A DNA stretch of 64,000 bases from contig NZ_VTFU01000006.1 in the NCBI RefSeq assembly GCF_009192735.1, forward strand, positions 62,001 through 126,000, in the 5' to 3' direction. Origin of the DNA: Arthrobacter gandavensis (lineage in GTDB: Bacteria; Actinomycetota; Actinomycetes; Actinomycetales; Micrococcaceae). The notes under the pieces are model-generated. The model made no database searches. It was not told the origin of the DNA and was given only the letters and a program-made list of their open reading frames with translations. Shown here one piece after another: positions 8,474-17,262 of this stretch. The translations under genes and the position numbers were made by a program. The first letter of the stretch is position 1; each line of letters opens with the position of its first letter.

Positions 8474-9271
8474 CTACCGTATCCCGTCCAGCCGCCAGTC
8501 CACCGGCTGCGCTCCCTGCTCCGTCAACAGCTCATTAACCCGGCTGAAGGGGCGGGACCCGAAGAACCCGCGCGACGCCGACAATGGGCTGGGATGGGCG
8601 GATTCAATCCGGGGGATCCCGTCCAGCAGGGGGACGATGGACCGGGCGTCGTTGCCCCACAGCACGGCCACCAGGGGAGCAGGTCCGCCGTCGGGCCCCC
8701 GTCGGGCGGCAACGGCGCGGACGGCAAGCTCGGTGATTTGCTCCCATCCCCGCCGGCGGTGCGAGCCGGCGCTGCCGGCGCGGACCGTCAACACCCGGTT
8801 CAGCAGCAGTACCCCCTGGTCGGCCCAGGCGCTGAGATCGCCGTGCGGGCTCGGCGGAATGTCCAGATCATCTGCAAGTTCCTTAAAAATGTTGTTCAGG
8901 CTCCGCGGCAGCGGACGCACCCCGCGGTCCACCGAGAACGACAACCCGACGGCGTGCCCGGGCGTCGGATAGGGATCCTGGCCAATCAGCAGGACCTTGA
9001 CCTCGGAGAGCGGGCGGGAGAATGCGCGGAGGATGTTCCCCGGCGCGGGAAGGACCGTGTAACCGGAGCGGCGTTCCTCCTCCAGAAGGCCGGCCAGCCG
9101 GTGCAGTTCCGGAGCAGCCGGCGCAAGTGCCCTGGCCCAGTCCGCAGCCATGACAGTGTGCAGGGGTGCCGGCGCCGCAAACGGGAATGGCTCGTTGGCC
9201 GCAGGGCTTCCTGACCGGGTCCGGTCGTCGGCGGCAGGCAGTGAAAACAGGGTCGGATCGTTGGAACTCAC
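8474..9271 (-). CDS. ung: Uracil-DNA glycosylase
   Basis: Uracil-DNA glycosylase of family 1 (265 residues) removes uracil from DNA as the first step of base-excision repair. The water-activating motif GQDPYP is present with its catalytic Asp, together with the flavour-specific segment VGLSFSV, the LLLNRVLTV strand, the VLWGNDAR segment and the HPSPLSA leucine loop with its catalytic His. An N-terminal extension of about 55 Pro/Ala-rich residues precedes the core. Translation starts at GTG 9271 after a GGGG-type ribosome site. The gene lies 32 bases downstream of the CDF transporter and 28 bases upstream of the siderophore-interacting gene, all on the minus strand. Confidence 0.95.
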   Translation of the reverse strand: MSSNDPTLFSLPAADDRTRSGSPAANEPFPFAAPAPLHTVMAADWARALAPAAPELHRLAGLLEEERRSGYTVLPAPGNILRAFSRPLSEVKVLLIGQDPYPTPGHAVGLSFSVDRGVRPLPRSLNNIFKELADDLDIPPSPHGDLSAWADQGVLLLNRVLTVRAGSAGSHRRRGWEQITELAVRAVAARRGPDGGPAPLVAVLWGNDARSIVPLLDGIPRIESAHPSPLSASRGFFGSRPFSRVNELLTEQGAQPVDWRLDGIR

Positions 9272-9303
9272 ATCCCCAGCCTAGGGCCGGCGGTCTTGCC
9301 GCG

Positions 9304-10302
9304 TCATTCTTCCTTGCCTGATTGGTGCACCCCGCTGCGGCCTCCGACTTCCTCCGGGAGGGCCTGCACGGGAATCACCACAGTGTCGGCGAGCTTCCAA
9401 TCAAGGCCGGCGCAGCCGTCGCGGGCCGCCGCCAGATTGGCCAGCGACAGGTCGGCGCCGCTCGCTGGCACCACAAACGCTTCGACATGGAAGACCTGCC
9501 CCTCGTCCCGCATCCGCACCCCGGCGGCCTCCACCCACGGGAGCCCGTGCAGGTACTCGGTCACTTTTCCGGCCAGTGGATGCGGGTCCGCTTCATCAAA
9601 GGTTGTCGCTGCGGTGTCGACCAGGTCGGTGATGGCCCCGCGCATGTTGCGCAGCCCGTCGCGGAGAATGCTCAGGGCGATGAACAGGGCAGCGGCCGCA
9701 TCCGCCCACCAGAAGCCCAATCCGATTCCCGCGACCCCGACAATCGACCCCAGCGCGGTCATCCAGTCTGCTTTATTCATGTCGGCATCCGCGTACAGCA
9801 CCTTGTTGTGCAGCTGCCGTGCCAGGCGAATCTTGATTCGGCCCACGATCACGGGCGGAATGGTGGTCACGGCCATCACCACCATCATGAGCCAGCCGAG
9901 CCACATCTGGTATCCGAAGATCTCCACGGTGCCGATGGGCGGATGTTCGCCCTTCAGGAGCCCGGTCCCGGACTCGTAAATGAGGAACGCCCCCATGGTT
10001 GTCAGCGCCACCGCCGCCACCAGATGGGCGACGCCGATGGAGCGGTGATAGCCGTAGGGGTACCGGGAGTTGGGCGGGCGGGCCACGAGGCGGACCGCCA
10101 GCAGGAAGGCCAGCGGGGGAATGAAGGAGAGCATGTCCTCGATCCATGCGGCGCGCATGGCCTGCGAGTTACCCATGACCAGGAAGACCGCCGTCACGGT
10201 GACCGCGAGAAAGCCGATGGTGATCCATTCCAGGCGCACGGCGCGGCGCAGCGCATCGGACTGCTGCCGGGGAAGTTCGGTCCGCCCCTGCTGCGCGCTC
10301 AT
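9304..10302 (-). CDS. Cation diffusion facilitator (CDF) family metal transporter
   Basis: This is a 332-residue CDF exporter, which uses proton exchange to move divalent cations such as Zn, Fe, Mn or Co out of the cytoplasm. Six membrane helices cover about residues 25-225. A metal-site acidic residue lies in EDMLSF in helix 2, a PYGYHR loop follows, and the second site appears as ADADMNKADW in helix 5, where many relatives have HxxxD. Here the first ligand position is Asp rather than His, which matters for metal choice. A cytoplasmic domain of about 100 residues ends the protein. The ATG at 10302 overlaps the stop of the upstream lipoprotein gene (ATGA), so the two are translationally coupled. 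The metal cannot be named from sequence alone. Confidence 0.9.
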   Translation of the reverse strand: MSAQQGRTELPRQQSDALRRAVRLEWITIGFLAVTVTAVFLVMGNSQAMRAAWIEDMLSFIPPLAFLLAVRLVARPPNSRYPYGYHRSIGVAHLVAAVALTTMGAFLIYESGTGLLKGEHPPIGTVEIFGYQMWLGWLMMVVMAVTTIPPVIVGRIKIRLARQLHNKVLYADADMNKADWMTALGSIVGVAGIGLGFWWADAAAALFIALSILRDGLRNMRGAITDLVDTAATTFDEADPHPLAGKVTEYLHGLPWVEAAGVRMRDEGQVFHVEAFVVPASGADLSLANLAAARDGCAGLDWKLADTVVIPVQALPEEVGGRSGVHQSGKEE

Positions 10303-10784
10303 GAGCCCTCCCGTTCGGACAGGAACTGTTCAAGGCGTGAAAGGAACGCGTTCTCGCCCATCGGAGCCGCCAGCACATGCTTCTGCTGCTTCCCCCAGCG
10401 GTCCGTGCTCTCGGCGTAGGGGCGCGTCAGCGCCGCCTTGTCAGTCCACGGGCTGGACTCTGTCAGCCCGCCAATGACGAGGTCCAGATCGCCCTGTTTC
10501 AGGGCCTCCATCAGGTATTCCTCCCCGCCCTCGACCCACTCGACCTCCGCATCGAGGGACTGTGCAAAGTCCCGCGCCACATCGGTTTCCGGTCCCGCCG
10601 GTTCAGCCCCGCCGACGTCGGTGGAAGGCGGGGAATGCGAGACACCAACCCTGAGGGTGCCGCCGGAGACGCGGTCCAGGGTGTGGTCCGGGTCTGCGGG
10701 AACCGCCGAGCACGACGCCGCGGCCAGGGCAAGGACAACCAGCAGCAGTAAGGCTGCCATTCGGGTTCGGAGCTTCACGAACAT
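10299..10784 (-). CDS. Short lipoprotein with a single substrate-binding lobe (SBP_bac_3-like)
   Basis: This is a 161-residue predicted lipoprotein. A signal peptide runs from residue 1 to about 24, with a lipobox LAAAS followed by Cys25. The mature part starts like lobe 1 of a family-3 solute-binding protein (GTLRVGVSHSPPS, then PETDVARDFAQSL, VEWVEGGEEYL, GDLDLVIGGLT and AALTRPYAES). It then jumps directly to the closing helix of that lobe, KHVLAAPMGENAFLSRL. A full family-3 protein has about 250 residues and two lobes; here the second lobe is absent. The gene overlaps the CDF transporter by four bases, so it probably delivers or senses a ligand for that transporter rather than for an ABC system. 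No ABC permease or ATPase is nearby. The start is ATG 10784. Confidence 0.75.
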   Translation of the reverse strand: MFVKLRTRMAALLLLVVLALAAASCSAVPADPDHTLDRVSGGTLRVGVSHSPPSTDVGGAEPAGPETDVARDFAQSLDAEVEWVEGGEEYLMEALKQGDLDLVIGGLTESSPWTDKAALTRPYAESTDRWGKQQKHVLAAPMGENAFLSRLEQFLSEREGS

Positions 10785-10930
10785 AGCTCTAGACCATAGC
10801 CCACAACGGCCTCCCCGGCGGGGCTTCCCGAACCGGGGATTCCCCAACTGCGGCGTTCCCGGGCCCAGCTGGGCCGGTGGAAGCATCATGGTCCCGGTGC
10901 GGCTGCTTTTTCGGGCGGTGGGCGCCGCGA

Positions 10931-10960
10931 ATGACAAGCCTGTTATTTCCGAACTAGCAT
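10931..10960 (+). promoter_or_regulatory. Candidate housekeeping promoter for DUF3263 gene
   Basis: ATGACA (10931-10936) and TAGCAT (10955-10960) are separated by 18 bases and lie 36 bases upstream of the GTG at 10996, with GGGAG at 10985. This looks like a sigma-70-type promoter facing the DUF3263 gene. It lies in the 211-base divergent region shared with the lipoprotein gene. Confidence 0.4.
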
Positions 10961-10995
10961 AGGAAGGGAAACCGACACCGATCTGGGAGTATCCT

Positions 10996-11298
10996 GTGGC
11001 CGAAACAACCGAAGCGTTCTCACTGGACGGCACGGTTGACCCCGAAAGTCCGCTGGGGGAGCAGGAGCAGCAGATGCTCGCACTGGAGCGGGCCTGGTGG
11101 AAATACTCCGGAGCAAAAGAACAGGCTATCCGCGAGCTCTTCGGCATGTCCGCCACGCGCTACTACCAGGTCCTGAACGCCCTTATCGACACCGAGGATG
11201 CCCTGGCGCACGACCCGATGCTGGTCAAGCGACTGCGTAGACTACGAACAACCCGTCAGCGCGCCCGCACCGCCCGTCGTTCAGGCTCTGACGTCTAA
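10996..11298 (+). CDS. DUF3263 domain-containing protein
   Basis: This 100-residue protein carries the DUF3263 domain, a small helical family confined to actinobacteria. The conserved core runs from LGEQEQQMLALERAWWKYSGAKEQ to about residue 75. It contains a helix-turn-helix-like stretch, IRELFGMSATRYYQVLNALID, which suggests nucleic-acid binding and resembles a sigma-factor or regulator fragment. The C-terminal 25 residues are strongly basic (Arg-rich). The start is GTG at 10996, with GGGAG six bases upstream. The LytR_C gene begins 37 bases later on the same strand. This pairing recurs in actinobacteria as far as I recall and hints at a cell-envelope role, but no function is established. 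Confidence 0.85.
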   Translation: MAETTEAFSLDGTVDPESPLGEQEQQMLALERAWWKYSGAKEQAIRELFGMSATRYYQVLNALIDTEDALAHDPMLVKRLRRLRTTRQRARTARRSGSDV

Positions 11299-11335
11299 CC
11301 GGCGCCACCTGAGATCCAAGGACTGATACCCCACC

Positions 11336-11968
11336 ATGAGCAAATATCCCCGGGACGAGTTTGACAAGGTTCCCGAGACGTCGTCGCGCCAGGGCGTCCA
11401 CCGGGAACGGTTGATACCGTCACGGTCCGGCGGCCTCGGCCTGATCATCACTGTCGGAGTGCTGGCCCTGATCCTTGGCTTGGCCGCCTTCCTTGTCCTG
11501 CCCCGGCTTGGCATCGGGCAGAGCGGGGCCGCTCCGGCACCGGCTGCTGACTCATCAACCTCCGCCCAAAGCCCGGACCCCCAGGTGACGGAAACCGAGC
11601 CGGCGGAGCCGGAGACTGCTGAGCCCGCGCCGTCGGAGGACCCTGAGCCGAGCGAGTCCCCGGAGCCCGAGCCGGAGCCTGCTCCGGAAGCTGTTGTAGA
11701 CCGGAGCCAGCCCGTGGTGGTGCTTAACGCCAGCGGCGTCGGCGGGCTGGGAGCGAATGTCTCAGCCCGGATTGCCGGCGACGGATGGACGACGGCGCAG
11801 GTTGCGAACTGGGGTGGAACGCCCCTGCAGTCATCTGTCATTTTCTACAACGGACCCGAGCAGCTTGCCAACGCTCAGGAGCTGTCGCGGATTCTGGGAA
11901 TCCCTGCGCTCAGCGAGTCTCCTGACTTCAATCTCGTGACTGTGGTGACGGGTCCGGGGTTCCAGTAA
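11336..11968 (+). CDS. Membrane-anchored LytR C-terminal domain protein
   Basis: This is a 210-residue single-pass envelope protein. A short cytoplasmic segment of about 30 residues is followed by one membrane helix (LGLIITVGVLALILGLAAF, about 33-53). A linker rich in Pro, Glu and Ser, with repeated EP units, spans about residues 60-120. A LytR_C domain (about 122-210) begins at QPVVVLNASGVGGLGANV. LytR_C is the small domain found at the end of LytR-CpsA-Psr phosphotransferases; here it stands alone without the catalytic LCP domain. The long acidic-proline linker would carry the domain through the peptidoglycan layer. It follows the DUF3263 gene and may be cotranscribed with it. Confidence 0.88.
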   Translation: MSKYPRDEFDKVPETSSRQGVHRERLIPSRSGGLGLIITVGVLALILGLAAFLVLPRLGIGQSGAAPAPAADSSTSAQSPDPQVTETEPAEPETAEPAPSEDPEPSESPEPEPEPAPEAVVDRSQPVVVLNASGVGGLGANVSARIAGDGWTTAQVANWGGTPLQSSVIFYNGPEQLANAQELSRILGIPALSESPDFNLVTVVTGPGFQ

Positions 11969-12022
11969 CAGGCCGCACGCCCGCGTGTACGTAAAAACTC
12001 CATAACGATCCGCCGTCTTTAA

Positions 12023-12050
12023 TTGTGTGCTGCGTCACGCTGGCTAGAGT
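12023..12050 (+). promoter_or_regulatory. Candidate cold-shock gene promoter with long leader
   Basis: TTGTGT (12023-12028) and TAGAGT (12045-12050) with a 16-base spacer lie about 130 bases upstream of the cold-shock start codon. If used, this gives a leader of about 120 bases, a length typical of thermally folded csp leaders. The match to consensus is moderate. Confidence 0.35.
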
Positions 12051-12178
12051 GAGTGCCAGCCGTGCGACGCCGGCCCGATCCAGGCGGATAATCCGCTCCC
12101 GGGCCGCCTGTGCGCCGGCCGGTTCCGCCGCGACCGCTTGGTGGAACGCACGAGCGAAACAAGGTTGGAGAAACGCAC

Positions 12179-12382
12179 ATGGCGCAGGGGATCGTCAAAT
12201 GGTTCAACGGGGAAAAAGGCTACGGATTCATCACTCTGGATGAGGCCCAAACGGACGTCTTTGTGCACTGGTCAGCCATCCAGGCCTCGGGGTACCGCAC
12301 CTTGGAGGAAGGCCAGCGGGTGGAGTTTGAAATTGGCGAGGGCCAGAAAGGTCCGCAGGCCGAGGACGTGCGCAGCATCTAA
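12179..12382 (+). CDS. Cold-shock protein (CspA family)
   Basis: This 67-residue cold-shock domain protein is an OB-fold RNA chaperone that melts secondary structure in mRNA and assists transcription and translation. The RNA-binding motifs are visible: KGYGFI (RNP1) and DVFVHW (RNP2, where most relatives have VFVHFS). The opening [14 protein letters not shown] is canonical. The start is ATG 12179 after TTGGAG; the longer in-frame version from 12110 has no ribosome site and lacks any family match. The gene has its own upstream region and ends in a strong terminator at 12413, so it appears monocistronic. A second, C-terminally extended cold-shock protein is encoded at 21914. Confidence 0.95.
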   Translation: MAQGIVKWFNGEKGYGFITLDEAQTDVFVHWSAIQASGYRTLEEGQRVEFEIGEGQKGPQAEDVRSI

Positions 12383-12412
12383 CGCGGTTTTGCGTTCTGT
12401 TCGCCATGCAGT

Positions 12413-12442
12413 GGCGGCAACCCCGCGGGGTTGCCGCCTTTT
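12413..12442 (+). terminator. Intrinsic terminator of cold-shock gene
   Basis: GGCGGCAACCCC (12413-12424) pairs perfectly with GGGGTTGCCGCC (12427-12438), and TTTT follows at 12439-12442. It starts 30 bases after the stop codon and separates the cold-shock gene from groEL. Confidence 0.85.
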
Positions 12443-12531
12443 CCCGTGCCGGCGCTGTGCACCAGGGCCCCTCGGCCGCGCACGGCCGCAATGGTGATGA
12501 GTGTGAGCGGCGCAGCGCAGAGTCGTGATCG

Positions 12532-12558
12532 CTTGCACTCAGTGTGTGGGAGTGCTAA
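12532..12558 (+). promoter_or_regulatory. CIRCE element 1 (HrcA operator), upstream copy
   Basis: CTTGCACTC (12532-12540), nine bases, then GAGTGCTAA (12550-12558). The right half matches the CIRCE consensus exactly, and the left half matches 7 of 9 positions. It spans the -35 box and the spacer of the groEL promoter. Confidence 0.7.
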
Positions 12559-12561
12559 TTA
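12533..12561 (+). promoter_or_regulatory. groEL promoter
   Basis: TTGCAC (12533-12538) and TAATTA (12556-12561) have a 17-base spacer, placing the transcript start near 12568, inside the second CIRCE element. HrcA bound at either operator would block polymerase. The leader to the groEL ATG is about 185 bases. Confidence 0.6.
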
Positions 12562-12566
12562 TTGAG

Positions 12567-12593
12567 TTAGCACTCTTGCCGTATGACTGCTAA
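12567..12593 (+). promoter_or_regulatory. CIRCE element 2 (HrcA operator), downstream copy
   Basis: TTAGCACTC (12567-12575), nine bases, then GACTGCTAA (12585-12593): 17 of 18 consensus positions. It begins eight bases after the first CIRCE. The right arm of copy 1 and the left arm of copy 2 can also pair with each other across that 8-base gap. Confidence 0.9.
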
Positions 12594-12652
12594 ATGCAGT
12601 CGGCGTTGAGTGAAAGAGCAAGCCACTGAGGTGAGGGCCTGCGGGTGCGTAA

Positions 12653-14389
<1,737 letters not shown>

Positions 14390-14461
14390 CAGCCCCCTGC
14401 CCGTTCCGGCCCTGCGCCGGTGCGGCTCCGCTGGCTCCCAAGGTCAGCACCTCGAAGACGG

Positions 14462-14495
14462 AAAAGCGCGGCACCCCGGCGGGTGCCGCGCTTTT
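14462..14495. terminator. Bidirectional terminator after groEL
   Basis: AAAAGCGCGGCACCC (14462-14476) and GGGTGCCGCGCTTTT (14481-14495) form a perfect 15-bp stem with a four-base loop and A/T ends. It can stop groEL transcription on the plus strand and the WXG100 transcript on the minus strand. Confidence 0.88.
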
Positions 14496-14535
14496 CCGTG
14501 TCTGGATGGCTGGCCCCATGTCCCGAGGCAGCGGG

Positions 14536-14826
14536 TCAGTGCCGGAACAGCGCGATGTTGGCTGCTTCAGTTTCGGCGTACTGCCCGGAGGCGTACCCCA
14601 GGGCCTGATTGATGCTGGTCAGCGACTCCTCCACCTTGGCCTGGGTGCTTCGCCATTCCGCGATCAGCTGCTGGAAGTTTGCGGAAGCCTGTCCCTGCCA
14701 GGACTCGCTGAGGGACTGCAGCCCGGACTGCATCCGGTTGATGTCGGACTGCAGCCGGTCTATGGTGCCGCGGACCTCGGCGCTTTTCGCATCCAGGACC
14801 TCGCTGTCCACTGAGACTATTGCCAT
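14536..14826 (-). CDS. WXG100 family (ESAT-6-like) protein
   Basis: This 96-residue WXG100 protein belongs to the family of small helical-hairpin substrates of the type VII (ESX) secretion system. The turn motif SWQG (WxG) is at about residues 42-45, flanked by two amphipathic helices, and a YxxxE-type tail is suggested by YAETEAANI near residue 85. No leader peptide is present, as expected. The start at ATG 14826 (MAIVSVDSE) follows GGGAG; the longer frame from 14850 adds eight atypical residues. It is a single gene between groEL and a two-component system, with no ESX ATPase or membrane core gene in the window. It may still be secreted by an ESX system encoded elsewhere. Confidence 0.9.
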   Translation of the reverse strand: MAIVSVDSEVLDAKSAEVRGTIDRLQSDINRMQSGLQSLSESWQGQASANFQQLIAEWRSTQAKVEESLTSINQALGYASGQYAETEAANIALFRH

Positions 14827-14963
14827 GGATCTATCTCCCTTCGGAATCACCGTGAGCCTTTGACGTTAGGCCGCGGCAACGCGGATCCAGGCGTGTGCCG
14901 CCCGGCAGTGGATAACCACGGGCAAATTCGCCGGTCCCGGGGAGTGTGGAGGACAGGAAGGCT

Positions 14964-16415
14964 CTAGGGTGCCGGGGTGGAGTCGAGGTCCTCGGGCGGA
15001 TGGTAGGGCAGCCGGATGGACATTGTCGCTCCACCGCCTTCAGTTTCCGACAGACGAACAGTTCCATCGTGCTGGGCCACCAGCGCAGCGACAATGGCCA
15101 GCCCCAAGCCTGTGCCGCCGGTTTCGCGGTGGCGCGAGGAATCCGCCCGGTAGAACCGCTCGAAAACCCGTGCGGCATCTTCCTCCGAGATCCCCGGACC
15201 ATGGTCGCGGACCTCGAGCACGGCATCGGAACGGTTGTGGATGACGGGGGTAACGCCCACGGCAACCTCGATGGGGGACCCGTCAGGCGTGTAGCGCAGG
15301 GCGTTGGTCATGAGGTTTGCGACAACCTGCCGAAGCCGTGCCTCGTCTCCCATGGTGGGCGCCGGCCGGGGCTGCTGGCCGTCCAGCCCAACAACCCGGA
15401 TCTCCCGTCCGGGCGCACTGGCCCGCGCATCCATGGCGGCGTCGTTGCCCAGGAGCATCAGGTCCACCGGCTCATATTCCAGCGGGCGCTGTTCATCAAT
15501 GCGGGCCAGGGTGAGCAGGTCCTCCACGAGCTGGCCCATCCTTTTGGCCTCACTCTCGATCCGGCCCATGGCGGCGGCCACCTCTTCGGGTTTCTGCAGC
15601 GCCCCGTGCCGGTACAGCTCGGAGAAACCGCGGATGGTGACCAGTGGCGTGCGCAGCTCGTGGGAGGCGTCCTGGACAAAGCGGCGCATCTTTTGCTCGG
15701 ACCTCGAACGGGCGGCAAAAGCAGTCTCAATGTGGGCCAGCATCGCATTCAGCGACCGGGACAGGCGGCCAATTTCAGTGGCGGGATTCCCGACGTCGAC
15801 CCGGCGGGAAAGGTCGCCCGCGGCAATCGCGGCCGCCGTTTTCTCCACCTGGCTCAACGGCCGGAACTGGCGGGTGACCGCCCAGTAGGCAATGCCGGTG
15901 GCTCCGAGGGTCCCGAGCAGCCCCACGGAGAAGACCAGCGAGGCCGCCTCATCCACGGTGGTGGCCACGTCCTCGAGCGGCAGGGCCACTGCCACTGAAC
16001 CTGAACTCTCCAGGGCAAACAGCTTTACCCGCCACCCCTTGCTGCCTGGCTGGGTACCGGGCACCGTTTCGCCCCGTTGGCCGAGTTCCAGGACTTCTTC
16101 CACCGTGTAATGCGGAACCACTGGGGTGTCCACCCGGGGGTCGGTGTGTGTCTCGGGTCCGTAGCTGCCGTCGTCGGTCAGGTACAGGCCGTAAAACTGG
16201 AACAGGGACGTGTCGGCGGGAGGCGCGTCGGACACCAGGTAACGCGACACTGCCGGCGCGCTCTCGGAGATCTCGTCGTCCAGCCGCGTCACCAGGATCT
16301 GCCACAGCACGTAGATCGTGGCCAGCCCCGTGATGGTCACCGTGATGACCATGAGGACGGCCATGATGGCCACGAGCTGGGAACGCAGCGAGGCCGATTT
16401 CCAGCGCCGCAGCAA
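14964..16415 (-). CDS. Two-component sensor histidine kinase
   Basis: This is a 483-residue membrane histidine kinase. The first membrane helix is at about residues 15-37, an extracytoplasmic sensor domain covers 38-180, and a second helix spans about 185-208. A HAMP domain (about 209-265) precedes a HisKA domain with the phospho-acceptor box DASHELRTPL near residue 275. The ATP-binding domain has NLMTNALRYT (N box), DHGPGISEEDAARVF (G1/F box) and TGGTGLGLAIV (G2 box). It starts with TTG at 16415, only three bases after the response-regulator stop codon, so the pair is an operon. The stimulus is not deducible; the layout resembles actinobacterial TrcS/PhoR-like kinases. Confidence 0.95.
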   Translation of the reverse strand: MLRRWKSASLRSQLVAIMAVLMVITVTITGLATIYVLWQILVTRLDDEISESAPAVSRYLVSDAPPADTSLFQFYGLYLTDDGSYGPETHTDPRVDTPVVPHYTVEEVLELGQRGETVPGTQPGSKGWRVKLFALESSGSVAVALPLEDVATTVDEAASLVFSVGLLGTLGATGIAYWAVTRQFRPLSQVEKTAAAIAAGDLSRRVDVGNPATEIGRLSRSLNAMLAHIETAFAARSRSEQKMRRFVQDASHELRTPLVTIRGFSELYRHGALQKPEEVAAAMGRIESEAKRMGQLVEDLLTLARIDEQRPLEYEPVDLMLLGNDAAMDARASAPGREIRVVGLDGQQPRPAPTMGDEARLRQVVANLMTNALRYTPDGSPIEVAVGVTPVIHNRSDAVLEVRDHGPGISEEDAARVFERFYRADSSRHRETGGTGLGLAIVAALVAQHDGTVRLSETEGGGATMSIRLPYHPPEDLDSTPAP

Positions 16416-16418
16416 GGC

Positions 16419-17132
16419 TTAGCGCTTCTCCGACGTGCGCAGCAGGTAACCAACCCCGCGCTTGGTCTGGATCAGGGCGGGAGCATCGGGGCTGCGGTCG
16501 ATCTTGCGGCGCAGGTACGAAATGTAGGACTCGACAATCGATGCGTCACCGTTGAAGTCGTACTCCCAGACATGGTCCAGAATTTGGGCCTTGGACAGCA
16601 CTCGGTTGGGATTAAGCATCAGGTAGCGCAGGAGCTTGAACTCGGTGGGGGAGAGGTCCACGGTGACGCCGCCGCGGCGCACCTCGTGCGCGTCGTCGTC
16701 GAGCTCCAGGTCATCGACGCGGATCACGGCGTCGTCGTCCGCCAGCGGCTGGGTCCGTCGCAGCACGGCGCGGATCCGGGCCACCACCTCGTCAAGGCTG
16801 AAGGGCTTGGTGACGTAGTCGTCGCCGCCCACCGTGAGGCCGGTGACCTTGTCCTCGGTATCGTCGCGCGCGGTCAGGAAGACCACCGGGAAATGCTGGC
16901 CGGCCGCCCGCAGGCGGCGGGTCAGCGTGAACCCGTCCATGTCCGGGAGCATGACGTCCAGCACCGCGAGGTCAGGGTTGTGGGTTGCGACGGCGGCGAG
17001 GGCCTCACGCCCGTTGGCTGCGGCGACGACGTCGAAACCGGCAAAGCGCAGGGAGGTGGAGAGCAGTTCACGAATATTGGGCTCATCATCCACTACGAGG
17101 AGACGAGCTTCAGGTCCGGATGATTTATTCAC
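16419..17132 (-). CDS. OmpR/PhoB-family response regulator
   Basis: This is a 237-residue response regulator. The receiver domain (residues about 10-125) has the acidic pair in VVDDEPNI, the phospho-acceptor Asp in VLDVMLPDMDG, a conserved Thr in FLTARDD and Lys in YVTKPF. The C-terminal winged-helix DNA-binding domain (about 140-235) has VDLSPTEFKLLRYL, the recognition region VESYISYLRRKID and the closing TKRGVGYLL. It starts at GTG 17132; no strong ribosome site precedes it. It is the first gene of a two-gene operon with the kinase. By sequence it sits with actinobacterial TrcR/PhoP-type regulators, but I cannot assign a named system. Confidence 0.95.
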   Translation of the reverse strand: MNKSSGPEARLLVVDDEPNIRELLSTSLRFAGFDVVAAANGREALAAVATHNPDLAVLDVMLPDMDGFTLTRRLRAAGQHFPVVFLTARDDTEDKVTGLTVGGDDYVTKPFSLDEVVARIRAVLRRTQPLADDDAVIRVDDLELDDDAHEVRRGGVTVDLSPTEFKLLRYLMLNPNRVLSKAQILDHVWEYDFNGDASIVESYISYLRRKIDRSPDAPALIQTKRGVGYLLRTSEKR

Positions 17133-17262
17133 TCAACCAGTTTCTTACATTTAGCTGTGCGTTGTCTGTAGGTGGACAGGATGAACTCTGGGAGTGTCCG
17201 GTGAACAAACTACCTGGTCGAGGCCGCATCCGAGACGCGGATGACCGCCGGGAAACGAATCG

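Noticed and set aside
14536-14826. ESX locus around the WXG100 gene
   Set aside because: No EccB, EccC, EccD or mycosin-like gene is in the window, so only a lone substrate can be claimed.
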